DNA of 64,000 nucleotides from PFJX01 sp044227325. GTDB taxonomy: Bacteria > Pseudomonadota > Gammaproteobacteria > Burkholderiales > Thiobacillaceae. The notes under the pieces were generated by a model, which was not told the origin of the DNA, made no database searches, and saw only the letters and a program-made list of their open reading frames with translations. Below are positions 1-8,218 of this stretch, piece by piece (positions within the stretch are counted from its first letter, which is position 1; each line of letters opens with the position of its first letter). The DNA lies in the NCBI GenBank assembly GCA_044227325.1, contig JBGAFI010000011.1, positions 1 through 64,000 of the forward strand, read 5' to 3'. Position numbers and translations under genes: made by a program.

Positions 1-612
1 CGATTCGCCCTGGACGCGTAGAGCCTCATGCCATCAAACGACGACCCAAGAGTCATCAGCTACTCACCGTTCCTCGTCAGATCGCTCGCGCTGCGATCCT
101 ACGTTCGCGAACCACGGCTGCTTAAGGTAGTGCCATGGGGGGCAGGCTCCTTTTCCAGCCCACCGTTTAGCTATTACCGGGTTGAATTGATTGTGTATGG
201 CCCCTTTGAGCGCCCCTCACCATTCGTCGACAGCCCAAGATCGTCCCGTACCTCCTCTCGAACATCCGTCGACGAGGCACGGCAGACCCGCCTTGGCGTC
301 AAGCAAAGCGATCGGCAAAGAACAATCTGACTGACACCTACCCTCGGTCGCGCCCGTTTAGCCGCTTTTTGTCGCTCAAGTAAAGCTTGGCGGTCAGCGG
401 TGGCGCATCGTTGTTTAGTAAATTCGTACCTATTCTAATTACAAACTCTCCGCCAGAGAAAGCCGACTTTTTCTCCCGGTAGCATCGGAAAAAATCCGGG
501 TGACCGACCCCCCAGCATCTTTGCCACCATGTTCAAGCGGCAATTCGGCTCAACACCCAGCGCATATTTCCGATAAGGGGTCAGGTTTCCAACTCTATAG
601 GGGCAGTCGGCT
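1..612. other. Region without a recognisable gene
   Basis: About 600 bases with clearly lower GC than the genes that follow. The longest open frame is about 100 codons on the plus strand from base 28; its product is rich in Ser, Arg and Pro, has no recognisable domain, and the frame has no convincing ribosome binding site. I see no tRNA, rRNA or transposase here. The last 100 bases must hold the promoter of the receiver gene starting at 613. The composition suggests decayed or acquired DNA, but I cannot name it. Confidence 0.4.
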
Positions 613-2163
613 ATGCGTGACCTACGCGTACTTGTGGTGGATGACTCGAAAGTGGGGCGCGTGACCCTGGTGAGGAAGCTGGAGCCTCTGGGCGTCCAGG
701 TGGACACGGTGGAATCGGGACAGCAGGCCCTGGATTACCTGGCCAATACGCGGCCGGACGTGATCTTCATGGACCACATGATGCCGGACATGGACGGCTT
801 CGAAGTCACCCGGCGCATCAAGGCGGCGCCCGCCACCCGGGACATCCCTGTCGTCATCGTCAGCGGCAACGACGAGGCGGAATTCGTCCAGGAAGCCCAC
901 GCCGCCGGCGCCATCGACGCCATCGCCAAGCCGCCCGGCCCCGGCGTTCTGGAAGCCATCCTGGCGTCCCTGGCGCAACCCGCCGCCGCGCCGGAGCCGG
1001 CACCCGCGATTGCGGAACCCGCCCGCGAGCCCGCCGTGGACCTCGCCGCCCTGCGCGCCCTGGTGGACGACCTGCTGGGCAAGGCCATGGATGGAATGCG
1101 CGACGAGCTGGCGGCCCATGCCGACATCCGCATGGAAACGGAATCCGCGAAGCAACAGGCCCGGCTGAAGGACTGGGACGGACATTGGCGCACCCGGGCC
1201 GACCAACTCGCGGCGGACGTGGCAGCCCTCCGGCGCGACCTCGCGGGGAACGCCCTCCTCGACACCCGGCTGAACGCGCTGGAACAGCGGCTGCCTCCCT
1301 TGGAAGCCCAGGCAGGCAAACCACCGCCGGACTTCGAACCCGCGCGGCGCGAATTGCAGGCCGGACTGGACGATCTGCGCACCCTCGGCGAGCAGCGCGC
1401 CGGCGGGCTCGTCAGCCGCATCGACACCCTGTCCGCCGACATCAGCCGGCTCGCCGGCGACACGCAAACCACCCGGACGGAACTGGCCGGACGCGTCGAT
1501 GAAATCCGGCAGCGCTTGGACCGGATCGAGGCGGCCCCCCCAGCGGGCGCCGAGGCGGAAACGTTGCTCGTGGCCGTGGAACAACGCCTCGCCCATCGAA
1601 TTGGGGAAACCGGCGCACGGCTGGATGCGCTGGCCGCGCAAGTCGACGCGCAACGCGCCCGGCAAGATGCCGCCCCTCAACCCCGGGACGCCCTGGATGA
1701 TGAGCTGGCGGCCCGGCTCGAAACCTTGAGCGCAAGGGTGGATGAGCTGGGCAGCCGGCCGGCCGCCTGGAATGAACTCCAGGCTCGCTGCGACGCCCTC
1801 GAACACAGGCTGGATGCCGTCGTGGCGAGCCAGCACGCGGATTCCCGCCTCGCCATTCCAAGCGAAGCTGACAACGCTCGGCTGACGGACATCCAGGCCG
1901 AGGTCGCCGACCTGGGTGAGCGCCTGAGCGAACCCCGCTTGCGCCAGCTCGTCGCGCAGACGGTCCGGGAAATCCCGCCGGACGCGGCGGCGCGACCCGA
2001 AACGGAAGCGCCCGGAACACCCCGGCCGGACGAGGCCGGCGACGGCCGCCTGCAAGCCGAGGTGGAAGGTTTGCGGGGCAAGGTCAAGACCTTGACCCTC
2101 GCGCTCGCGCTAGGCGGCGCCCTGGTGTTGGCCGTGCTCGGCGCGCTCCTGCTCGGGAGGTGA
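613..2163 (+). CDS. CheY-like receiver protein with coiled coil and C-terminal membrane anchor
   Basis: 516 residues. Residues 1-120 form a canonical response-regulator receiver: acidic pair D10-D11, phospho-acceptor D54 (in IFMDHMMPDMDG), S84 and K106. Residues 130-480 are Ala/Glu/Leu/Arg-rich with heptad-like spacing, indicating a long coiled coil. The last 25 residues are a single hydrophobic segment (LTLALALGGALVLAVLGALL), so the protein is probably tail-anchored with the receiver in the cytoplasm. There is no DNA-binding, kinase or GGDEF output domain, so the coiled coil itself may be the output. The chemoreceptor gene downstream on the other strand makes a link to chemotaxis or polar organisation possible but unproven. 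The ATG at 613 follows a GGGG-containing leader. Confidence 0.85.
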   Translation: MRDLRVLVVDDSKVGRVTLVRKLEPLGVQVDTVESGQQALDYLANTRPDVIFMDHMMPDMDGFEVTRRIKAAPATRDIPVVIVSGNDEAEFVQEAHAAGAIDAIAKPPGPGVLEAILASLAQPAAAPEPAPAIAEPAREPAVDLAALRALVDDLLGKAMDGMRDELAAHADIRMETESAKQQARLKDWDGHWRTRADQLAADVAALRRDLAGNALLDTRLNALEQRLPPLEAQAGKPPPDFEPARRELQAGLDDLRTLGEQRAGGLVSRIDTLSADISRLAGDTQTTRTELAGRVDEIRQRLDRIEAAPPAGAEAETLLVAVEQRLAHRIGETGARLDALAAQVDAQRARQDAAPQPRDALDDELAARLETLSARVDELGSRPAAWNELQARCDALEHRLDAVVASQHADSRLAIPSEADNARLTDIQAEVADLGERLSEPRLRQLVAQTVREIPPDAAARPETEAPGTPRPDEAGDGRLQAEVEGLRGKVKTLTLALALGGALVLAVLGALLLGR

Positions 2164-2192
2164 AGCGAGGTCGCGCGCGCGGGAGCGGAAAA

Positions 2193-3851
2193 TCAGACGG
2201 CGAATCTGCCCAGCTGGGTGTTCATCGTCCGGGCCAGACCGTTCATCGCCCCCGCCGCGGCATTCACGTTGTTCATCGCCGCCGCGTTGGACTCGCTCAT
2301 GGAGGCGATGACCTCGATCTGCCTGGCGATACTGTCGCTGGCGGTGGACTGCTCCTGCAGGCCCGAAGCGATGTCCTGGGTGGCCACCATGACCTGGCCG
2401 GAGCCGGACTGGATTTCCACGATGGACGTCCCGGCCTCGCGGGTGGTATCGGCGACGCTGCCGAACTGGGCAACCACACCGCGCATATTGCCGACCGCGT
2501 GATCGGCTTCGGACTGGATGGTGGAGATCACCTCGGCGATCTCCGCGGTGGCGCGGCCGGTGCGTTCGGCCAGCTTGCGCACCTCATCGGCGACCACGGC
2601 GAATCCGCGCCCCTGTTCGCCAGCCCGGGCCGCCTCGATGGCGGCGTTCAGCGCCAGCAGGTTGGTCTGATCGGCGATTTCGCGGATGACGCTGGCAATC
2701 TGGCCGATGCTCTGCACCCGTTGCCCCACTGCCTCGATATCCTCCGCGGTGGTCTGGACATGCTTGGTGGCGGTGGCCATGGTCTCGACGGCGCGGTTGA
2801 TCACATCGCCGCCATGCTCGGCCATGCCCATGGATTGCCGACTGACGCTACAGGCCGTCTTGGCGGTGTCGCTGACGTGGGCGATGCTGACCGCCAGTTC
2901 TTCCGCCGCCGCCGCCATGGAGGCGGTCGCCTGGTTCTGATGTTCCACGGACGAGGACAAAGTCCCCACGGAGCCGGAGAGTTGGTCGGAGGCTCCGGCC
3001 ACCTCGCCGGCGTGCCGGCGCATGTCCTTGAGCACGGCCTGCAATTCATCGAACAGGGCGTTGAGGGCGATACCGGCTTGGGTCAGCTCATCCCGTCCGG
3101 AAACCGGCACGCGCACCGTCAGATCCAGCCGCTGCTTGGCCTCGGACAGGGATTGCCGGAATGCCGCGACGCTCCTGTTGATGCGCCTGGACGTGGTCAT
3201 GGCGATGACGACCACCAGAACCGCCACCATGATGGCGGCCACCACCAGCAACTCACGGCTGCTGGTGTAGGCGGTGTTGTTATCCTCGACGATCTGGCCG
3301 AAGCGGCTGGTCGTCTCCTCCTCCAAGGTCGCGGCAAGCTTGCTCATGGCGTCCGTCGCGGCCCGGTCCGCGCCCTTGACCAGCTTGTCCACGACCTTGC
3401 CGGCCTCCGGGTTGGCGGAGTCGAAGGACTGCAAGGCCGTCAAATACTTGTCCAGCATTTCCTTGTGGCTGGCGATCAGAGCCTCCACCTGCTCGACACG
3501 CGGCGGGTCCGATTCCCGCATGGCATCGCGCACCTTTTCCAGATGCCGCTGGACCAGCTCGGCCTGTTCCTGGAATTGCTTCTTGTACTTGGCGAAAGAC
3601 TCGGCGTCGTTGCCTCGCAGCAGGATGTTTTTCCATTCCTGCACTTGAATCTTGAAGTCCACATTGGCGGCCTGGACCTGGAGGATGACGGCAGTCTTAT
3701 CCCTGAGACGGGAAAGGTTGGATTCCACGGATTTGTTGAATCCCGACATCTGGAAAATGCCGTAACCGGCCGTCAACAACAAACCGAGCAAGGCAATCCC
3801 CATCAGCATCGACAGACGGGCTCGAATGGAAGATAGGTGGTCGCGGAACAT
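2193..3851 (-). CDS. Methyl-accepting chemotaxis protein
   Basis: 552-residue transmembrane chemoreceptor. TM1 is about residues 13-33, followed by a helical periplasmic sensor of about 165 residues (four-helix-bundle type), TM2 at about 201-219, a HAMP linker, and a cytoplasmic signalling domain. The CheA/CheW-contacting hairpin tip is at about 390-430 (DQTNLLALNAAIEAARAGEQ then GRGFAVVADEVRKLAER). It would control CheA kinase activity; the ligand cannot be read from sequence. The start at 3851 has a GGAGG-type site just upstream. It converges with the receiver gene, 30 bp apart. A second chemoreceptor with the same hairpin lies at 48287-49936. Confidence 0.95.
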   Translation of the reverse strand: MFRDHLSSIRARLSMLMGIALLGLLLTAGYGIFQMSGFNKSVESNLSRLRDKTAVILQVQAANVDFKIQVQEWKNILLRGNDAESFAKYKKQFQEQAELVQRHLEKVRDAMRESDPPRVEQVEALIASHKEMLDKYLTALQSFDSANPEAGKVVDKLVKGADRAATDAMSKLAATLEEETTSRFGQIVEDNNTAYTSSRELLVVAAIMVAVLVVVIAMTTSRRINRSVAAFRQSLSEAKQRLDLTVRVPVSGRDELTQAGIALNALFDELQAVLKDMRRHAGEVAGASDQLSGSVGTLSSSVEHQNQATASMAAAAEELAVSIAHVSDTAKTACSVSRQSMGMAEHGGDVINRAVETMATATKHVQTTAEDIEAVGQRVQSIGQIASVIREIADQTNLLALNAAIEAARAGEQGRGFAVVADEVRKLAERTGRATAEIAEVISTIQSEADHAVGNMRGVVAQFGSVADTTREAGTSIVEIQSGSGQVMVATQDIASGLQEQSTASDSIARQIEVIASMSESNAAAMNNVNAAAGAMNGLARTMNTQLGRFAV

Positions 3852-4175
3852 TTTGCCTCCTCATTAGGAATTATGTTTCTGGCATAACACCTCCAGTATC
3901 GGCAAATCCGCAAAAAAATATATGGGAATGGGTCGCGCGCCCTACTTGGGTTCTCCTCGCTCCCTTGGCAACCCGCCGGAGAATGGCGGTGGGGGCCGGG
4001 CTAGCGGCAAGCCAGCCGGTTTATGCGCGTTTATGGGCGTTTTTGCGCCCGCCGCCGCCATGCCGAGACGACGCCCGTCATCCTGCCAAGGCCGACCGGA
4101 TATGGCAGTCGCTCCCTATGGCAGCCGCTCCCCGAGCGACGCCGGCCCCCTGCGGAATCACGGGCAAAATCCCGT
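3852..4175. other. Intergenic region upstream of the chemoreceptor
   Basis: 324 bases. The part next to 3851 is A/T-richer and should hold the minus-strand promoter of the chemoreceptor. The remainder is GC-rich and shows only open frames that are shadows of the dehydrogenase gene below 5189. No RNA gene or repeat was recognised. Confidence 0.4.
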
Positions 4176-5189
4176 TCAGAACCCCTCCAGCACGATCTTC
4201 CCCCGCGCCTTGCCGCTCTCCAGCAGGGCGTGGGCGCGGCGCAGGTGGGCGGCGTCGATGGTCCCGAAGTGCTCGGCCAGGGTGGTGCGCACCAGGCCCT
4301 CGTCCACCAGGGCGGCCAAGTCCCGCAGGATGCGGTGCTGGGCGACCATGTCCGGGGTCTCGTAAAGCGAGCGGGTGAACATCAGCTCCCAGTGCAGGGA
4401 AACACTCTTGCGCTTCAAGGGCATCACGTCCAGGACCGCCGGGTCGTCGATGACGGCGATGCGTCCCTGGGGGGCGACGGCTTCGACGATGTGGGGGAAG
4501 TGTTCGTCGGTGTGGGTCAGGCTGGCCACGTGGGTGGCGTTCTCCACCCCGATGCGGCGCAGTTCCTCGTGCAGCGGCCGGCCGTGGTCGATGACGTGGT
4601 GGGCGCCCAGTTCCTTCACCCACGCCTGTGTTTCCGGCCGGGAAGCGGTGCCGACGACGGTGGCGGCGGTGAGCCGGCGCGCCAGCTGGGTCATGACGGA
4701 ACCCACGCCGCCGCCGGCGCCGACGATGAGCAGGCGGACATCCGAGGCCTGCTTGCCGGGGAGCAGTTGCAGGCGCTCGAACAGCAGTTCCCAGGCGGTG
4801 ATGCCGGTGAGCGGCAGGGCGGCGGCCTGGGCGAAGTCCAGGGTGGCGGGCATGGGGCCGGCCAGACGCTCATCCACCAGGTGCAGTTCGGCATTGGTGC
4901 CGGGACGGTTCAAGGCGCCCGCGTACCAGACCCGGTCGCCGGGTTTGAACAGACTGACTTCCGGCCCCACCGCCCGCACCACGCCGGCGGCGTCCCAGCC
5001 CGGCACGCGCCATTCCCCCGCCGGCGGCTCGGCGCCCCGGCGCACCTTGGTGTCCACCGGGTTGACGGAGACGGCCTTCACTTCCACCAGGAGGTCGCGG
5101 CCGCCGGCGACCGGTTCGGGCAGTTCGACGTCTTGCAGCGATTCGGGCTGCTCGATGGGCAGGCATTTTTGGTAGGCGACGGCTTTCAT
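4176..5189 (-). CDS. Zinc-binding alcohol dehydrogenase family / quinone oxidoreductase-like protein
   Basis: 337 residues of the medium-chain dehydrogenase/reductase superfamily, adh_fam_1 type. The N-terminal GroES-like half contains NPVDTKVRRG and GWDAAGVV; the Rossmann half carries GAGGGVGSVMTQLARRL for NADP(H) binding. The catalytic zinc ligands of classical alcohol dehydrogenases are not evident, as is usual in quinone-reductase-like members. It probably reduces quinones or activated alkenes with NADPH. The start at 5189 is preceded by GAGGAG. It lies 26 bp downstream of the flavin oxidoreductase gene on the same strand, so the two are likely co-transcribed and share control by the LysR gene at 6416. 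Confidence 0.9.
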   Translation of the reverse strand: MKAVAYQKCLPIEQPESLQDVELPEPVAGGRDLLVEVKAVSVNPVDTKVRRGAEPPAGEWRVPGWDAAGVVRAVGPEVSLFKPGDRVWYAGALNRPGTNAELHLVDERLAGPMPATLDFAQAAALPLTGITAWELLFERLQLLPGKQASDVRLLIVGAGGGVGSVMTQLARRLTAATVVGTASRPETQAWVKELGAHHVIDHGRPLHEELRRIGVENATHVASLTHTDEHFPHIVEAVAPQGRIAVIDDPAVLDVMPLKRKSVSLHWELMFTRSLYETPDMVAQHRILRDLAALVDEGLVRTTLAEHFGTIDAAHLRRAHALLESGKARGKIVLEGF

Positions 5190-5215
5190 GGCGTGGGTCT
5201 CCTCGGGTGAAGGAA

Positions 5216-6316
5216 TCAAGCGGCCTGGTAGGCGGGATAGTCGGAATAGCCCCGGGCGTCGCCGCCGAACAGGGTGGCCGGGTCGAAGCCCGCCAGCGGC
5301 CAGCCCCGCGCGATGCGCTCGGGCAGGTCCGGGTTGGCCAGGAACGGCCGGCCGAAGGCCACCAGGTCCACCAGGCCGGCGGCCAGCAGCGCTTCCGCCC
5401 GATCCGCGTCGTAGCGGCCGGCCACCACGATGGCGCCGGAGAAGGTGTTGCGCAACTGGTGGCGGAAATCCTCCGGCACCTGGGGCGCGTCGTCCCAATC
5501 CGCTTCCGAGAGATGCAGGTAGGCGATGCCCAGGGCATCCAGGCGCCGGGCCGCCTCCAGAATCGCGGGGATGATCTCCGGGCAGGCCATGCCCCGGGCG
5601 GTGATGTAGGGGGCCAGGCGCACGCCCAGGCGCTCCGCGCCCACCTCGGCCGCCACGGCGCGGCTCACCTCGTCCAGGAAGCGCACCCGGTTTTCGATGC
5701 CGCCGCCGTATTGGTCGGTGCGGTGGTTGGAGGTGGTGCGCAGGAACTGGTCGATGAGGTAGCCGTTGGCGCCGTGGATCTCCACGCCGTCGAAGCCCGC
5801 GTCCAGGGCGTTGGCCGCGGCCCGGCGGTAGTCGTCGACGATGCCGGGAATCTCTTGCGTCGCCAGGGCCCGGGGCACCGGGCAGTCCACCATGCCGCCC
5901 ACGCCGTCCTCCCCCACCACCCACACCTGGGCCTGGGGGGCGATGGCCGACGGCGCCACGGGCGGCTGGCCGTCGTGGAACATGGGGTGGGACATGCGCC
6001 CCACGTGCCAGAGTTGCAGGAAGATGCGCCCGCCGGCGGCGTGCACCGCCTCGGTGACCAGGCGCCAGCCCGCCACCTGGGCCGGCGCGTGGATGCCCGG
6101 CGTGAAGCTGTAGCCCTGGCCCTGGCGCGAGATCTGGGTGGCCTCGCTGACGATCAGGCCGGCCCCGGCGCGCTGGCGGTAGTACTCGGCCATCATGGCG
6201 TTGGGCACGTCGCCGGGCTGGCTGGTGCGGCAGCGGGTCATGGGCGCCATGACCACGCGGTTGGGCAGGGCGGCGGCGCCCAGGGCCAGGGGAGAGAAAA
6301 GTCGCGGGTGGCGCAT
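5216..6316 (-). CDS. NADH:flavin oxidoreductase, Old Yellow Enzyme family
   Basis: 366 residues covering a complete FMN-binding TIM barrel. Family hallmarks are APMTRCRTSQPGDVPN near the N-terminus, the FMN-contact segment LQLWHVGR, the substrate-binding HGANGYLIDQFL, and the C-terminal phosphate-binding VAFGRPFLANPDLP. NemA-type alkene reductases use NADPH to reduce activated C=C bonds, maleimides and nitro compounds. It is first gene of a two-gene operon with the dehydrogenase ending at 4176, and it is divergent from a LysR regulator across a 99-bp A/T-richer gap, the classical layout of an inducible electrophile-detoxification unit. The specific substrate is unknown. Confidence 0.92.
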   Translation of the reverse strand: MRHPRLFSPLALGAAALPNRVVMAPMTRCRTSQPGDVPNAMMAEYYRQRAGAGLIVSEATQISRQGQGYSFTPGIHAPAQVAGWRLVTEAVHAAGGRIFLQLWHVGRMSHPMFHDGQPPVAPSAIAPQAQVWVVGEDGVGGMVDCPVPRALATQEIPGIVDDYRRAAANALDAGFDGVEIHGANGYLIDQFLRTTSNHRTDQYGGGIENRVRFLDEVSRAVAAEVGAERLGVRLAPYITARGMACPEIIPAILEAARRLDALGIAYLHLSEADWDDAPQVPEDFRHQLRNTFSGAIVVAGRYDADRAEALLAAGLVDLVAFGRPFLANPDLPERIARGWPLAGFDPATLFGGDARGYSDYPAYQAA

Positions 6317-6415
6317 GGAATGCTCCGGGGGTCGGGAAGGAGGAACCATCATCCGCCCCTTGCCCGATTTGAAAAACAGGGATAACAAAGAACTTCTTTC
6401 AAATAGGATTTGAAA

Positions 6416-7312
6416 ATGAGAGCCCTGCGGGATCTGCAAATCTTCGTGCGCACCGCGGAAACCGGCAGCCTGTCCGCCGCCGCCCGCCGCCTGGACCTCA
6501 CCCCCGCCGCCGCCAGCGCCGCGCTGAAGCGGCTGGAAGCGGAAATGGACGTGCCCCTGTTCGTGCGTTCCACCCGCAGCCTGCGCCTCACTTCCGAAGG
6601 CGCGGTGTTCCTGCAGCATTGCCAGCAGGCCCTGCAGACCCTGGCGGACGGGCGCGACGCCGCCACCACCGGCCGCGCCGTGGTGCGCGGCGTGCTGCAG
6701 ATTTCCGTGCCCTCGGACCTGGGGCGAAACCTATTGCTGCCCTGGCTGGACGAATTCCTGGCCGCCCATCCCCAGGTACAACTGCGCGTGCAGCTCGCCG
6801 ATCGGATCGCGGACGTGTACCGGGAACCCGTGGACATCGCCCTGCGCTACGGCCAGCCGCCCGACTCCAACCTGGTGGCCCTGCCGCTGGCGCCGGACAA
6901 CTCCCGCGTGCTGTGCGCGGCGCCGGATTATCTGGCGCGCGTCGGCGCGCCCCGGCACCCCAGGGAGCTGGCGCGCCACAACTGCCTGTGCTACCTGGTG
7001 GGGGAATACGTGCACGACCGCTGGCGTTTCCTGCGCGGCGGCCGGGAGACCACCGTGCAGGTGGCGGGGGACCGGGTATCCGACGACGGCGACGCGGTGC
7101 GCCGTTGGGCCGTGGCCGGCCGCGGCATCGCCTACAAATCGCGCCTGGACGTGGCGGCGGACCTGGAAGCCGGCCGCCTGGCGCGCCTGTGTCCGGACTG
7201 GGAGGGCGAACCCGCTCCCCTCAACCTGGTCTGCGCGGACCGCCGCCAGCTCAACCCGGCGGTGCGGGTGCTACGGCAGTTTCTCGCCGAGCGGTGCGCG
7301 GCGCTGGAATGA
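6416..7312 (+). CDS. LysR family transcriptional regulator
   Basis: 298 residues. The N-terminal winged helix-turn-helix (residues 1-60; TAETGSLSAAARRLDLTPAA then LKRLEAEMDVPLFVRSTRS) is typical of LysR proteins, followed by a periplasmic-binding-protein-like co-inducer domain. The ATG at 6416 is preferred over the in-frame TTG two codons earlier because it aligns with the usual short LysR N-terminus. It is divergent from the Old Yellow Enzyme gene, so it most likely activates that operon and represses itself; the effector is unknown. Confidence 0.92.
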   Translation: MRALRDLQIFVRTAETGSLSAAARRLDLTPAAASAALKRLEAEMDVPLFVRSTRSLRLTSEGAVFLQHCQQALQTLADGRDAATTGRAVVRGVLQISVPSDLGRNLLLPWLDEFLAAHPQVQLRVQLADRIADVYREPVDIALRYGQPPDSNLVALPLAPDNSRVLCAAPDYLARVGAPRHPRELARHNCLCYLVGEYVHDRWRFLRGGRETTVQVAGDRVSDDGDAVRRWAVAGRGIAYKSRLDVAADLEAGRLARLCPDWEGEPAPLNLVCADRRQLNPAVRVLRQFLAERCAALE

Positions 7313-7394
7313 TGGGCGCTCGCGGACGCGCGGGGCCTTGGCCGCATCGACGCGAAGCCGGGACGGCCGGCTGGTTTGTCGACACGGCGCGGGC

Positions 7395-7787
7395 TCAAAG
7401 CTTCGCCAAAAGCGCTTCGCGGATTTCGCCGTCGCCGATCATGCCGCTGGCGCCCTGGGCATAGGCGCAGTGCATTTCCAGCACGCCGTCATTGAAGGAG
7501 AGATGCCGGGCGGCGACATCGGCCACGTTCTTCAGCTTGATCAGCCGCAAACCGTCGCGCACCGCCTCCTTGCCCATGTCGTCCACGCAGATCGTGCGCA
7601 GCGCCATGTTCAGGCGGTGGCAGGACAGGTTGTCGAGAAAGTTCAGGCCGGCCGCGTCGTCCGCCAGGCTGTCCCAGTCCACCTCGTAGGGTATGGGTTT
7701 GCCGCAGATTTCCTCGATTTCCTTGACCCGACCCGGCAGCACCTCTTCCTGCAGCTCCTTGATCTTGCGGCGTTCGTTCAAACCCAT
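7395..7787 (-). CDS. Conserved hypothetical protein
   Basis: 130 residues, soluble, mixed charge, with no signal peptide or membrane segment. I do not recognise a domain. The start at 7787 has a clear GAGGAG site. It is the last gene of the minus-strand run that begins with the membrane protein at 11974 and includes speD; the 66-bp gap to the gene upstream allows co-transcription. Its sequence shows Cys in ICGKP, CHRLN, CVDD and MHCAY, so metal or redox chemistry is possible but speculative. Confidence 0.7.
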   Translation of the reverse strand: MGLNERRKIKELQEEVLPGRVKEIEEICGKPIPYEVDWDSLADDAAGLNFLDNLSCHRLNMALRTICVDDMGKEAVRDGLRLIKLKNVADVAARHLSFNDGVLEMHCAYAQGASGMIGDGEIREALLAKL

Positions 7788-7853
7788 GCTCGTTCTCCTC
7801 TTGAAAGTGGGTGTTGCGGGATGGCTTCCCGGGCACCGCCCGGGATGGAAAAT

Positions 7854-8183
7854 TCAGCGCGGGTCCGGATCGTAGCCCAAGCTCGCCACCAAGGCGCGGC
7901 GGAATTGGTCCCGCTCCAGGGACAGGGCCGCCCCCTCGCCGCCGCTGGTGGCCTGGGCGGCATAGAAACCGATCCACCGATCGGCCCGGCGGAACGCCTC
8001 CAGGGCACCGGCGGCATCCCGCGCCTCCAGCATCCGGGCCATGCGCCGGGCATAAAGCTCGGCCACCGAGGCGGCGGCCCCCAGGTAGGGCACCGCGTCG
8101 TTGATCACCTGTTCCGCCTCCTCCAGGCGGTCCTGGCCTTCCAGGGCCTCGGCGCGCCGCCACCATTCCGGTTCGTTGGGCAT
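7854..8183 (-). CDS. Small helical protein, TPR-like
   Basis: 109 residues, predicted all-helical, with repeated Ala/Leu/Glu patterns (AEALEGQDRLEEAEQVI, YARRMARMLEARDAAGALEAF) reminiscent of tetratricopeptide-type helical pairs. No signal peptide. I chose the ATG at 8183 over the one two codons earlier because AGGAG lies six bases upstream of it. It sits 35 bp after the 438-residue membrane protein gene in the speD operon. Function unknown; a scaffold or regulatory partner of the membrane proteins is a guess from context. Confidence 0.7.
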   Translation of the reverse strand: MPNEPEWWRRAEALEGQDRLEEAEQVINDAVPYLGAAASVAELYARRMARMLEARDAAGALEAFRRADRWIGFYAAQATSGGEGAALSLERDQFRRALVASLGYDPDPR

Positions 8184-8218
8184 GGACATCTCCTGTTTCT
8201 GGGTTGGGGACACCGGGT

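Noticed and set aside
28..330. Plus-strand frame of 100 codons at the left edge
   Set aside because: No ribosome binding site, no recognisable similarity, low-complexity Ser/Arg/Pro product; not reported as a gene.
1..450. Possible rRNA or tmRNA end
   Set aside because: I compared by eye with conserved rRNA and tmRNA ends and found no matching core sequence.
622..2055. Long minus-strand open frame (477 codons) opposite the receiver gene
   Set aside because: It is a GC-rich shadow frame; product has no domain, and the plus strand encodes a clear receiver protein.
2160..3836. Plus-strand frame of 558 codons opposite the chemoreceptor
   Set aside because: His/Gly-rich translation typical of an antisense frame; the minus strand has the conserved chemoreceptor hairpin.
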